Of a stretch of DNA of 64,000 nucleotides, positions 43,798 through 53,817 are shown piece by piece. This stretch comes from Uranotaenia lowii (lineage: Eukaryota > Arthropoda > Insecta > Diptera > Culicidae). The stretch's first letter is position 1; each line of letters begins with the position of its first letter. The position numbers were made by a program, and so were the translations under genes. The stretch covers positions 181,123,802 through 181,187,801 of the forward strand of contig NC_073693.1 of assembly GCF_029784155.1 (NCBI RefSeq), read 5' to 3'. The notes under the pieces were generated by a model that did no database searches, had not been told where the DNA came from, and saw only the letters and a program-made list of their open reading frames with translations.

Positions 43798-44283
43798 ATG
43801 CCGATTGGACGTTCACCCACAAGGAAAGGCAGCGACACAGCCGGTGTCGGGCTCGAAGCAGCTGAAGGGTTTGCTGGATTTTCAGATGCATCATTACACC
43901 GTATGGAAGGGTTTCCAGAATGTTCTTCGGAGCCAGTTGCTGTTAGAAATAACGCAGGTGAAAAATGTAAAAAATATGAAGCTCTTCTACGGAACCGAGG
44001 ACTCGTATTTGCAAAGGTTCAACGCATTGAGGCCGTCGTGCGAAATCCACGAATTCAGCTAAATTTAGCTCAGTTGAAGGTGTATGTCAAATGCCTGGAT
44101 ACAGCGTATCAAGAGTTCGTGAGTCTGCATAACGAGCTCAGCGAATATCTAACGGAAGACGATTATGAAGAAAACGAGATATTCTATGGATCCTTTGAGC
44201 AGATGTATCAAGAAGTGTCTGCGATTGTAGAGACATATATTCTGGACTTGGCGAAAATACGACCGCAAAACCGCCGCAAGTAG
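43798..44283 (+). pseudogene. gag-pol: BEL-2 Gag N-terminal part, frameshifted
   Basis: The likely start is MPIGRSPTRKGSD (an ATG at 43756 also lies in frame). The frame covers the coiled N-terminal Gag region and stops at TAG 44281..44283, after LAKIRPQNRRK. The Gag core PIPTFDGKYENW is encoded immediately downstream in another frame, so one base has been lost or gained around 44262..44275. The bases there (CCGCAAAACCG) are not a convincing slippery heptamer, which favours mutation over programmed shifting. Confidence 0.75.
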
Positions 44284-44360
44284 TCATCCATCAACAACCT
44301 CTTAAGGCGCCAATCCCAACATTCGATGGTAAATACGAAAACTGGCCTAAATTCAAGGCC

Positions 44361-47300
44361 ATGTTCCTCGATGTGATGGCCCAATCTCACGATTCAGATA
44401 CTATTAAACTGTTTCATTTGGATAAGGCTCTGATTGGTGCCGCGGCAGGAGTTCTAGATGCTAGAACCATAAACGAAAACAATTATGAGCTCGCTTGGAA
44501 GATTTTAGAAGACCGTTTTGAAAATCCACGGGTAATAGTAGATACCCATATTCGTGGACTCCTTTCATTTAAGAAAATGACTTCCGAAAGCTACCGCGAG
44601 CTTAGACAACTCTTAGATGATTGCACCCGTCATATTGAGAATCTACGATACATGAAGCAAGAATTAGTCGGCATGTCGGAGAATATTGTTGTCTACCTAT
44701 TGACGTCTGCCTTGGATCGAAACACTCGGAAGCAGTGGGAGGCTACACTTTCACGTGGAACACTCCCCAAATATGAAGACACTATTGAGTTCCTGAAGAA
44801 ACAATGCAGTATTTTAGAAAGTTGTGAGTTGTCAAACCAACAAGTAAAATCTGCCCAACTAGTAGTCAGACCTGTTTCATATGGACGACAAACGAACATG
44901 AGAAGTTTCATTGCAACAGATGATGTACCAACAAACGGTTGTAATATATGTCGTGATTCGCAGCACAAGGGGTTTGAATGTCCAGATTTTAAGGCAATGG
45001 CGGTCGCAGAACGAGTAGAAACAGCGCGTAAGCTTCGTCTGCGTTTTAACTGTCTACGCAATGGTCATTTTTTGCGCGATTGCCCATCTGATAAGAAATG
45101 TTTGAAATGCCATCTGAGACACCACACTTTACTTCATGAAGATGGAAGACGGAATAACTACGAAGCGAATAAATCAGTAACTTCTCAAGTGCTTCAGGAA
45201 GGCCCTGCAAACGAAGAATTGACATCACCACATTCATCAACTGAAAGTGCAACGTGCTCCATCAACAGTACACCCGTCAGGCGAACGGTGTTCCTACTCA
45301 CAGCGGTAGTAAATATAATAGATTCTAAAGGAGTGCCTCATAAGTGTAGAGCGTTACTCGATTGTGGTTCTCAAATCAACTTGATAACCAAGAAAATGGC
45401 AAACCAAATCGGGGCTCAAATTCTTCCAGCAAATATGAATATATGTGGAGTAAACAACAACACTACAAATACGAATGAGAAGGTTTTCGTCGAAATAAGA
45501 TCAATGTGTACCGATTATCGTAGTGTGATCGAATGCTTTGTGTCTCCAGCAGTAACCGGAAAAATTCCAAGCTCCTTCATCGACACATCTCGTTGGTTTG
45601 TCCCACCAGGATTCCACCTCGCTGATCCTGACTTTAACAAACCACAAGACATTGATATGCTGATCGGCAACGGCCTCTTCTTTCAACTGATGAAAACCGG
45701 TTCTTTCAAATTAGAAGAAGGTCTCCCAGAGCTTCGCGAATCTTGCTTGGGTTGGATTTTCACCGGAGAATTAAGAGAAGTTGGCTTTAAGCAAGAATCG
45801 AGTTTTGCCAACGTGGTCAAAATAGAGGATTTGTACGATGCTTTGCATCAATTTTGGAAAATAGAAGAAGTTCCTCATTACGACGCAACATCCACGGAAG
45901 AAAGGGAGTGCGAAGACCAGTTTCTAGTTACTCATCGAAGAAATGCAGAAGGCAGGTTTGTTGTTCAGCTTCCCCTTAAAGACACCATTGATCAGCTTGA
46001 AGATTGTCGTTCACTGGCTTTAAGACGGTTCTACCAATTGGAACAACGGCTTATCAAAAACGAAGATCTCCGAAGACAGTACACAGAATTCATCAATGAG
46101 TATCTCCGGCTGGGTCATTGTCATCTAGTTGATGAGCGGCAAGACCCACCACAGCTCCAGAAGTATTATTTGCCTCATCACGCTGTATTACGCCCAGACA
46201 GCTCCTCGACAAAATGCAGAGTGGTATTCGACGCTTCGTCTAAGCCTGATAAAGACAGCCTCTCCTTAAACGACGTTCTGAAGGTAGGTGGCAATGTGCA
46301 ATCCGATCTATTTTCTATAGTATTACGATTCCGCAAGCATCGATACGTCTTTACTGCTGATGTAAGTAAAATGTACCGCCAAATCAATGTTGATTCAGCA
46401 CACACTTCCCTGCAACGAATTTTTTGGAGAGAATCTCCACATACAAAGTTAGAAGTTCTTGAATTATCAACCGTAACCTACGGAACTGCTTGTGCTCCTT
46501 TCCTCGCCACACGATGTTTAAAACAATTGGCTTTAGATGAAAAAGAGCGATTCCCCCTGGGAGCATCCACTGTTATTGAAGATTTTTATGTAGACGACGT
46601 GCTATCTGGCGATGACAGTCTGGAGTCAGCCAAGAAACGTCAGCAGCAGCTGGTTGAACTACTTGAACTAGGTAAATTCCCTGTCCATAAGTGGTGCTCT
46701 AATTCAACAGAGATTTTGGATTGTGTTCCTCTTGCATTACGTGAACAATGCAAGGTTCTGGAGGATCATGCGGCAAATGAAGTAATAAAAGTTTTGGGCA
46801 TTATTTGGAATCCCGTTGAAGATATTTTTCTATTTGTATCGGATCCTTTGAACACTTCATCAACAACAGCAACGAAACGCAGCATTCTGTCTGAAATTGC
46901 CAAACTCTTTGATCCACTGGGATTTCTGTCCCCTATCATCGTGTTAGCCAAGATCCTCATGCAGACCCTGTGGAAAAGCAAGGTTGATTGGGATGATCCT
47001 GTAGAAGATGATATTCAAAACAAGTGGCAACATTTGAAAAATTCTCTTCAATGCATAAGAACAGTGAAAATTCCTCGATGCGTGGTTGGCCGTGAAACTC
47101 AAGCTTATGAAATGCACGGTTTCGCAGATGCCTCGGAAGTGGCATATGGGGCTTGTATATACATAAGGTGTATATTTTCTGACGGTTCTGCTGAAATGCG
47201 GCTCTTATGCAGTAAATCGAAGGTTGCTCCATTGAAACGAATGACCATCCCTAGAATGGAATTATGTGCAGCTCTAATTCTCATCCGACTAAGCAAAAAG

Positions 47301-49151
47301 GTTCAGGATGCGATGAAAATGAATTTTCAACGTGTTACAATGTGGTCGGATAGCCAAATAGTATTAGCTTGGTTGAAAAAATCACCAGAACGACTTGAGA
47401 CATTCGTACGAAACCGTGTCATGGAGATCACCAAAGAATCCAGTTATCATTGGTGCTATGTCCGATCAGAATTTAATCCCGCAGATGTAATCTCTCGAGG
47501 ACAGCAACCGCTAGATCTTATTGCTAACTCTCAGTGGTGGTACGGACCTAAGTTTCTAACCTCAAGTAGCTATAACGAATTCGAAGTCTTCGACATACCG
47601 GATGATCAATTGCCGGAATTGAAGGTTAATTCTATCGTGTCTGCTGTTATCGGATGGAAGCCCCTAGAAGTATTTTGGAAATTTGATAGTTTTCGAAAAC
47701 TGCAAAGAGTTATGGCGTACGTAATGCGTTTTGCACACAATTGCCGCATCAAAGGTGATGATAATCGAATGAAAAATCCAATCCCTACAATCAATGAAAT
47801 GAGATGTGCCTTGAATGTCATTGTGAAAGTTATCCAGAAGCAGGAATTTGGAGATGAAATCGATAGAATAGAAAGGGGACAACCATTGAAATATCTTGCA
47901 GCTCTTTCTCCAATCCTGGTCGATGGAATGTTACGAGTCGGAGGACGGTTACAGCATTCCAACTTGCCTTATTGTTCAAGACATCAGCTGATATTGCCCA
48001 AGAAGAGTCAAGTAACACGGCGGCTTATACGCACACTTCACGAAGAACATCTACATCTGGGTCCCACAAATTTGGTAAATGTTATTCGTCGTGAATATTG
48101 GCTGACCGATGCATATTCTGTGGTTCGATCAGTCATATCGTCTTGTGTAAAATGTTTCCGTACCAAACCATGTAGATCTTCACAGCTTATGGGGCAATTA
48201 CCATCCTGTAGGGTGAATCCAGCACCTCCATTTTCCAAAACAGGTGTTGACTATGCTGGCCCTGTTCTGGTGAAGCAAGGGGCACGCAAACCTATCATCA
48301 TCAAAGCGTATATAGCTGTCACGCGTGCTGTGCATCTCGAATTGGTAACGGATATGTCTACAGAAGCGTTCTTAGCCGCACTCCAAAGATTCATTGGGCG
48401 TCGAGGCTATCCTACCGAGATACATTCTGATAATGGCACTAATTTTCGTGGAGCGGATCATGAGTTGAAACGTTTACGAGCTATGTTTCTAGAGGAAGCG
48501 AAGCAACATAAGATTGGGAGTTTTTGCCTGAGTAAAGGTATTGAATGGCATTTCATACCACCTGATGCCCCAGAGTTTGGTGGATTATGGGAAGCAGCTG
48601 TTAAAAGTACTAAAACCCACTTGAAAAGGATTGCAGGAAATGTGCCTTTAACATTTGAAGAATATTCAACTTTACTCGTGCAAATCGAAGCCGTCCTAAA
48701 CTCAAGGCCGATATTTGTAACGACGTCAGACCCAGATACCCCTGAAGTGATAACGCCTGCGCATTTTTTCATTGGACGGCCGATGACCGCTTTGCCAGAG
48801 CCTTCACTTGAAAATATTCCAATCAATAGACTGAGTAGATTGCAACACCTGACACTCATGCGACAACATTTCTGGAGATCGTGGTCTGGGGACTACCTCC
48901 GGAGTTTGCAGCCTAAGAAGAAAAATCATATGATCCAACCAAATATTAAACCAGGAATGATTGTTCTGGTCCATAACAGGAATTTACCACCATTAAATTG
49001 GAAATTAGGAATAGTCGACAAGGTGTACCCTGGAGAGGATGGATTGGTGCGTGTTGTAGATATTTCTAGTGACAACACAAAATTTCGCAGAGCAATTACG
49101 AAGGTGTCTATTTTGCCAATCGAAGACAATAATATTGAGAGCGACAAATGA
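44361..49151 (+). CDS. gag-pol: BEL-2 Gag core-protease-RT-RNase H-integrase
   Basis: 1596 codons from the first ATG; the frame is open from about 44220, so this ATG is not the real start. It contains the DUF1759 core, a Cys/His region where the expected first Cys is Arg (RFNCLRNGHFLRDC, Arg 228), and protease LLDCGS with DCG at 334-336 rather than DSG. The RT YVDD box is at 743-746. RNase H (HGFADASEVAYGAC, WSDSQIVL) follows, then the integrase zinc domain (EEHLHLGP..CVKC). The DDE core has TGVDYAG, HSDNGTNF and FGGLWEAA, and DUF5641 completes it. A short in-frame gap (KAYIAVTRAVHLE) is evident in integrase next to BEL-1. Nearly full length but partly impaired. Confidence 0.92.
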   Translation: MFLDVMAQSHDSDTIKLFHLDKALIGAAAGVLDARTINENNYELAWKILEDRFENPRVIVDTHIRGLLSFKKMTSESYRELRQLLDDCTRHIENLRYMKQELVGMSENIVVYLLTSALDRNTRKQWEATLSRGTLPKYEDTIEFLKKQCSILESCELSNQQVKSAQLVVRPVSYGRQTNMRSFIATDDVPTNGCNICRDSQHKGFECPDFKAMAVAERVETARKLRLRFNCLRNGHFLRDCPSDKKCLKCHLRHHTLLHEDGRRNNYEANKSVTSQVLQEGPANEELTSPHSSTESATCSINSTPVRRTVFLLTAVVNIIDSKGVPHKCRALLDCGSQINLITKKMANQIGAQILPANMNICGVNNNTTNTNEKVFVEIRSMCTDYRSVIECFVSPAVTGKIPSSFIDTSRWFVPPGFHLADPDFNKPQDIDMLIGNGLFFQLMKTGSFKLEEGLPELRESCLGWIFTGELREVGFKQESSFANVVKIEDLYDALHQFWKIEEVPHYDATSTEERECEDQFLVTHRRNAEGRFVVQLPLKDTIDQLEDCRSLALRRFYQLEQRLIKNEDLRRQYTEFINEYLRLGHCHLVDERQDPPQLQKYYLPHHAVLRPDSSSTKCRVVFDASSKPDKDSLSLNDVLKVGGNVQSDLFSIVLRFRKHRYVFTADVSKMYRQINVDSAHTSLQRIFWRESPHTKLEVLELSTVTYGTACAPFLATRCLKQLALDEKERFPLGASTVIEDFYVDDVLSGDDSLESAKKRQQQLVELLELGKFPVHKWCSNSTEILDCVPLALREQCKVLEDHAANEVIKVLGIIWNPVEDIFLFVSDPLNTSSTTATKRSILSEIAKLFDPLGFLSPIIVLAKILMQTLWKSKVDWDDPVEDDIQNKWQHLKNSLQCIRTVKIPRCVVGRETQAYEMHGFADASEVAYGACIYIRCIFSDGSAEMRLLCSKSKVAPLKRMTIPRMELCAALILIRLSKKVQDAMKMNFQRVTMWSDSQIVLAWLKKSPERLETFVRNRVMEITKESSYHWCYVRSEFNPADVISRGQQPLDLIANSQWWYGPKFLTSSSYNEFEVFDIPDDQLPELKVNSIVSAVIGWKPLEVFWKFDSFRKLQRVMAYVMRFAHNCRIKGDDNRMKNPIPTINEMRCALNVIVKVIQKQEFGDEIDRIERGQPLKYLAALSPILVDGMLRVGGRLQHSNLPYCSRHQLILPKKSQVTRRLIRTLHEEHLHLGPTNLVNVIRREYWLTDAYSVVRSVISSCVKCFRTKPCRSSQLMGQLPSCRVNPAPPFSKTGVDYAGPVLVKQGARKPIIIKAYIAVTRAVHLELVTDMSTEAFLAALQRFIGRRGYPTEIHSDNGTNFRGADHELKRLRAMFLEEAKQHKIGSFCLSKGIEWHFIPPDAPEFGGLWEAAVKSTKTHLKRIAGNVPLTFEEYSTLLVQIEAVLNSRPIFVTTSDPDTPEVITPAHFFIGRPMTALPEPSLENIPINRLSRLQHLTLMRQHFWRSWSGDYLRSLQPKKKNHMIQPNIKPGMIVLVHNRNLPPLNWKLGIVDKVYPGEDGLVRVVDISSDNTKFRRAITKVSILPIEDNNIESDK

Positions 49152-49163
49152 AAGAGGTTTCAT

Positions 49164-49175
49164 CCGGGGGGAGGA
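49164..49175 (+). other. BEL-2 polypurine tract
   Basis: CGGGGGGAGGA stands directly before the 3' LTR TGTTC, 12 bases after the polyprotein stop. It matches the GGAGGA tract of BEL-1. Confidence 0.8.
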
Positions 49176-49592
49176 TGTTCAAGCTGTTAGCTTGAAAGAA
49201 TTTTCTCATGGAGTTTTCTAGAAGGTTCTAAACTGTTCTACGAGATTCGGAGTAAATATTGTACTAGAAGGTTCCAGAACAATTTATTTTCTTATATTAT
49301 TGTTGACTCGCGTGCACTCGAAGATTCTAGAAGATTCGATCATCATATAAATGTAGCTTTGCGTAGTCAGGAGAGTTAGTATTGATTCAAGTTTCTAAGT
49401 TGTAAGTTCAAGTAAAGTGAAGTTTAAATAAAGTGTTTCAGTGGAACAAGTGTTTGTCTTTGAATTTTGGAAAAGCGTATCCCTATCGGTGTCAGTTAAG
49501 TGTGGACTGTCGTCGAAGTTAGAGTTGCCAGTGCTCTGACTAAGTTTCTTTGAATAGTGAAAATTTGTCTTTCCGTTCCTAGCAACGGAACA
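49176..49592 (+). repeat. BEL-2 3' LTR
   Basis: 417 bp, two differences from the 5' LTR. The heat-shock arrays recur at 49216..49228, 49267..49279 and 49320..49337. Confidence 0.95.
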
Positions 49593-49639
49593 GCTGCCTC
49601 CATAGTAATTCTCTCCGTCCGTCCTCCCAATCCCAAATT

Positions 49640-49774
49640 CTGTAAAATAAAATTGCAGAATATTAAAAATAACGAATAGGTATACAATCAAATTTTTACT
49701 ACTCACGTGTAATCAGCTTCTCCATCACCTAGAATTTCTCTTTCTAATAGCACAAACTGTTGGATCCGCGCCAT
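49640..49774 (-). pseudogene. Family B mini-gene, exon 1 and intron intact, exon 2 split by BEL-2
   Basis: On the minus strand ATG (49774) opens 22 codons (MARIQQFVLLEREILGDG then EADY) to a GTGAGT donor at 49706. A 67-bp intron ends TTTTACAG at 49640. Exon 2 reads on in the same frame (IWDWEDGRREL) to the BEL-2 site at 49593. Beyond BEL-2 the frame continues in 43186..43135 and closes with TGA beside the hAT site. The intron position and phase after DGEA match the 9942 copy, whose sequence is otherwise quite different. Function is unknown. Confidence 0.55.
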
Positions 49775-49965
49775 ATTGAATACTGTATTCTTTCACATAG
49801 ATTTTACGTGAATAAGTTATTCAGAGCTATGTGAACATCACATAGAATGCACCAAATCCCTTTGTACTTGGTGGATCACTGGATTTTCACGTAAATCGAA
49901 TGTGTCTTTTTTTTGACAGCGAACGGCTGTGTGAATTTCACATACGCATCAAATGAATTCTGCGC

Positions 49966-50218
49966 AGTTAAGAATTTCTCAAATTTTTTAAGTTATAAAA
50001 AATTTACCTTTAAAAGGATTTCCTCAAAATTTCGTGTACAGTTTGGTTAACTAACAAATTTAACGGCAAAAATAATGAGAGCTCAATTTCGGAGCAAAAA
50101 TGTGGATTATTTACAACATTTGGAAAAAATGCAAGTGGCCCTTATTCTGCGCACTATTTTCTACTTGTTCCTAATTCTGCGCATATGTCCCATATTCTGC
50201 GCACCCAAATAAAACCAA
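49966..50218 (+). repeat. TTCTGCGCA-rich stretch
   Basis: ATTCTGCGCA occurs near 49968, 50151, 50193 and 50209 in one orientation, and again beyond the family H element near 54536 and 54586. They may be the end motifs of yet another element that family H entered, but its termini are not placed. Confidence 0.4.
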
Positions 50219-50227
50219 TACACTGAG

Positions 50228-50370
50228 GTTTTTTTTACGCGGTTTTTTTACACGGTTTTTTTTACGCGGCTTTTTTTACGCGGATTTTCCAATTAACGCG
50301 GTTTTTTTTACGCGGATTTTCGAATTAACGCGGTTTTTTTTTACGCGGATTTTCGAATTAACGCGGTTTT
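50228..50370 (+). repeat. ACGCGG minisatellite, left block
   Basis: TTTTTTTACGCGGATTTTCG-type units of about 30 bp with AATTAACGCGG linkers, about five copies. The matching block at 53575..53790 has the same unit, orientation and linker. Confidence 0.75.
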
Positions 50371-50452
50371 TCAGAGAAAACATTCTAAGACTTTTTCAAA
50401 GGAAAACACTTAGAATCTTTTTGTAGTTGGGAAGATCTTAGCTCTGAGACTA

Positions 50453-53009
50453 CACACAAAATTTTCGAGGCCGGAATTTAGCAAAATTTTGCTCAAATTT
50501 GACCAGCTAGAAATTTAGCAATGAATTTAGCAATATTTTTTCACTAAAACTTTAGCAAACCAGAGAAAAAGTTAGCCGCCGCAATTTTTACTCAAATTTC
50601 TAGCAAAATCCGAAGAAAAAAACCGCCCAGAATTTTTATTTACAAAATTTATAATTTTTCCTTTAGAAACGCAGGGAGGTTATCAAATTTAAAATAAAAA
50701 AAACACTGATGCTTTCACCTTTTACTTTAATTTATTTTCTGGATTTACACTTGTCCACCAGCGTTGTGAAAACTTTTTCGAACTTTGCCAATAATTACTT
50801 TTTTCTGGCGCCTGGATCGGGTTGTTCCGGATGTGGGTAGGTTGACCGTTAGTTTCCGGATGTTTCCATCGTCGACCAACATTAAGCATGTTCCTTTTTC
50901 GGAGACTTGGCAACCTCTTAGGTGAATCCCCGGCTTTGGTGTTGTATTCGCTGGGAGCGCCATCCTGGTAAAAATGGAAAATTTACATATGAAAAACTTT
51001 AAAAGTTTGTTTGCGTCTAGATTGGTCTTTACCTGTTTGCTTTCCAGTATAGACAGGCGCGGATCTAGAGATTGCTCTTAGGGGGGGTGATTTAGTAAAT
51101 TTTCAAAAAAATACGGCCAAAACTTTTAAAGTGGTTGGGAAAAATAAAAACTGTGACAGGAAAAATGTTGACGAGAAATTTCAGTAAGTACATCATATAT
51201 TGTTACACTATTTTTTTTATTTATATTAATAGACTCCTTGTAAAAGGCATAATAAATGTCGAAACATCGGATGAAGAGATAAAAATCGTTTTAAGATTTT
51301 TTCGTGACTGAAATCGCCGAAAATCAATTTATTCGTTTTTCTTTTTTTTTAGAAACCTCATCAAACTTCCTAGACCCTCAATTTGTTTGATACCCTTTTT
51401 CTATTCCATCTTAGAAACACTTTCTTTGAATCACGCACCAAACAATTCAGAATATTTTCATAGCGATGAGAGTGAGAGTGAAAACCTATAGTTTCACTCC
51501 AATTTGCACAAAAATCTACTGTCATGCTTAAGAAAATTCCTCAAAGAGTGAGGTGCAAACTTTACCGTCAACTGAGGCAACATGCATCATTTTTCAATTT
51601 CAATCACTTGTAAAAACTTAATATCCACAGACAATCATATCGATTTTACATCAAAAGTTTTAAAAGTGATGGGACTTCAAATTGACGTAATCAGAAAAAT
51701 AATTGGTTTCACCAGTTATTGTAAAATTTACAAAACCATGCGATTTTAACCCAACTAAGAAAAAGGGGAAAGTTGCAACAAACTCCTTTATTAATAAAAA
51801 AAAATGAAAACATTTGAAAACTTAAACTTTTTTATATATTTGTGATGTCACGACGCATGAAGCACAAATTGCAGTAATTTTCGGTTATGTTCAAATTGAA
51901 TTTAACATTTTTTTTTGTCAAAACAGTTTTTAAGGAAAAAACGTAACTTTGTTGCAAACATTTAGGGGTAAAAAATACTACAAAATATTCTATTAGCCGA
52001 AATCATGAAAATAATTCTTAGAATGGATGGAATTTTAATGTTAACAATCGCGTAATGCAAAAAAATCATATCCCAGCATATGAAAACGAGATTCTGATTT
52101 GCATTTTGTTGCATTTTGCCCCAGACAGGAAACTGAATTACAAAAATGATTTAAGAAAAAAAAGGTGATTGTACGAAAAATATTTTTACACCAAGAGTGT
52201 TGGTATTGGATAATGAAAGCACTAAAAGTTTGTCGGTGATATCATTAAGCCAATCCGTCATACTGGGTAAAGTCATTTACGGGATCTAAAAATGTAAAAA
52301 TTTGTGCATTATTACTGGATTTTAATGAGAATAAAAAACTTTTATAAACTCTTCCACGATGTTAAAAATTATGTCATCACCAATTTGTTATCATTCAATG
52401 ATATTTTTATTCCAGTATATTGAAATAAAAATTGAATAAGTGTTGTGGTATACAAATGTTGCATCTAACCCTGCTTTTGCATGATGCCCCATTTAACGGT
52501 ATCCTTTTTTGCACGCCCGACGCCTACACGAAGTTATACACGCGCATACTATTTATACTCAATTCAAGCATATTTTTAAGCAGCTATTGAATTCTTATTC
52601 ACGCGTAAAAATGGTAATGTCAATGTTAAGATATATTGAAAATTATATTTCATCTAAATTGAGTTAAAAAAATTGTGACCATTTTTCTGATGGTTCAATT
52701 TCTTCCGTCTGGGGGGGGTGATCACCCCCATCACCCCCCCCGTAGATCCGCGCATGAGTATAGATCCGCTTGGTCGTCGTCCGCTTGGTCATCAAAATCA
52801 CCGCTGGCACCGAATTTCCGTAACCGAACTTATGTTTTCTTTTCGGCGGTAAAGGCGGCTGTTATTCAAAAGAAAAGCGGCCAGAAAAATTAGTTTTTAC
52901 TCAAATCAAGCAAATTTAGCTTTTTGCTAACTCTAAAGTAAAAAAATAATTTTGCTAACGGGAAGTAACAGCGAAATTTTGCTAAGTGGAGCCCCGAAAG
53001 TTTTGTGTG
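50453..53009 (-). mobile_element. Family A element copy 3, split by a hAT
   Basis: TA 50451..50452 and 53010..53011 flank CACACAAAATTTTCGAGGCC and ..CCCCGAAAGTTTTGTGTG. The interior is in minus orientation: exon-like DNA near 50750-50965, with a splice-like CTTACCTGTTTGC region near 51030. Removal of the hAT at 51054 restores a length near 850 bp. Confidence 0.85.
51054..52756. mobile_element. hAT-type element with CAGGCGCGGATCTAG ends
   Basis: The left terminus CAGGCGCGGATCTA and right terminus TAGATCCGCGCATG are inverted repeats. AGTATAGA is duplicated exactly at 51046..51053 and 52757..52764, an 8-bp hAT signature. G-run GGGGGGGTGAT sequences sit inside both ends. 1.7 kb with no transposase frame; a non-autonomous or decayed copy. 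Confidence 0.9.
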
Positions 53010-53017
53010 TAAGAACG

Positions 53018-53416
53018 TGATACATGAGATCTGTGACCTGAGACCTGAAATATGAGACTCGAGATCTGAGACATGAGACCTGAGACCTGAGACATGAGAC
53101 CTGAGACCTGAGACATGAGACCTGAGACCTGAGACCTGAGATATGAGGCATGAGACATGAGACCTAAGACCTGAGACCTGAGACATGAGACATGAGACAT
53201 GAGACATGAGACCTGAGACATGAGACCTGAGACATGAGACATGAGCCATGAGACATGAGACATGAGACCTGAGACATGAGACATGAGACCTGAGACATGA
53301 GACATGAGACCTGAAACCTGAGACATGAGACATGAGACCTGAGACCTGAGACATGGAACATAAGACCTGAGACATGAGACCTGAGACATGGAACATGAGA
53401 CCTGAGACATGAGACG
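53018..53416 (+). repeat. 7-bp satellite GAGAC(C/A)T
   Basis: About 56 tandem heptamers, mainly GAGACCT and GAGACAT, with scattered variants. Because 7 is not a multiple of 3 and the unit lacks stops on the minus strand, all three minus frames stay open and encode the same kind of seven-residue repeat (SHVSGLM / LRSQVSC). The long frames here are therefore a by-product of the satellite. Confidence 0.95.
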
Positions 53417-53574
53417 ATCTGAATTCCACACTGTCAAATAAGCCTCACTATATTCTACTATTCTATTAATCTAATTGATTTTGTTTTTTATCTTAAAAAT
53501 AAACTATCATTGTACGTAAATTTTTAAATAATCATGATTCTTACGCGTTTTTTTAGTAACGTGCTTTTTTGCGC

Positions 53575-53815
53575 GAGTTTTTTAAATAAAAATGGGTTTT
53601 TTACGTGGATTTTCGAATTTCGTGGTTTTTTTTACGTGGATTTTCGAATTAACGAGGTTTTTTTTACGCGGATTTTCGAATTAACGCGGTTTTTTTACGC
53701 GGATTTTCGAATTAACGCGGTTTTTTTTTTACGCGGATTTTCGAATTAACGCGGTTTTTTTTTACGCGGTTTTTTTTACGCGGGACGAAATACCGCGTAA
53801 AAAAAAACCTCAGTG
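53575..53815 (+). repeat. ACGCGG minisatellite, right block
   Basis: Repeats of TTTTTACGCGGATTTTCGAA with AATTAACGCGG, then a terminal inverted CCGCGTAAAAAAAAACCTC. It forms the right subterminal region of family H. Confidence 0.75.
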
Positions 53816-53817
53816 TA

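Larger units (their letters stand above)
43187..49592 (+). mobile_element. BEL/Pao LTR retrotransposon BEL-2
   Basis: 417-bp LTRs (43187..43603, 49176..49592) start TGTTCAAGC and end CGGAACA. They differ at two positions that I can see (AAGTGAAG/AAGTAAAG and AATAATG/AATAGTG). GCTGC is duplicated at 43182..43186 and 49593..49597. It is inserted in exon 2 of a family B mini-gene. It has the same domain order as BEL-1 but is clearly a different lineage. Its coding region carries a gag frameshift and two altered key residues, so it is probably non-autonomous despite young LTRs. Confidence 0.95.
36579..49965 (-). mobile_element. Diverged family B element, split by hAT and BEL-2
   Basis: Three pieces (36579..36729, 43135..43186, 49593..49965) become one family B-like sequence when the later insertions are removed. 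The right piece matches 9430-9720 in TCTCCATCA, CGCGCCATATTG, TTTCACATAGATTTTACGTG, CAGAGCTATGTGAACATCAC and GGATTTTCACGTAAATCGA. The left piece supplies the last codons of the mini-gene, its stop and an AATAAATAAA region (minus strand). The outer termini are not preserved. Confidence 0.65.
50221..53815. mobile_element. Family H element (TTTACGCGG-rich) with nested insertions
   Basis: CACTGAGGTTTTTTTTACGC (after TA 50219..50220) is inverted at ..GCGTAAAAAAAAACCTCAGTG (before TA 53816..53817). TTTTACGCGGATTTTCGAAT units are repeated inside both ends. Family A copy 3 and a 7-bp satellite occupy its middle. No coding frame of its own was found. Confidence 0.8.

Noticed and set aside
44250..44290. 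Programmed frameshift between BEL-2 gag and pol
   Set aside because: No canonical slippery heptamer in the correct phase and no clear downstream pseudoknot; BEL elements normally use a single frame. A one-base mutation is simpler.
53018..53416. CRISPR-like array
   Set aside because: Units are 7 bp with no spacers, and the window is clearly eukaryotic TE DNA. CCAGCAA and ACGCGG repeats were rejected for the same reason.
52890..53437. 179- and 151-codon frames with SHVSGL repeats
   Set aside because: Produced by the stop-free 7-bp satellite; all three frames are open at once, so this is not evidence of a gene.
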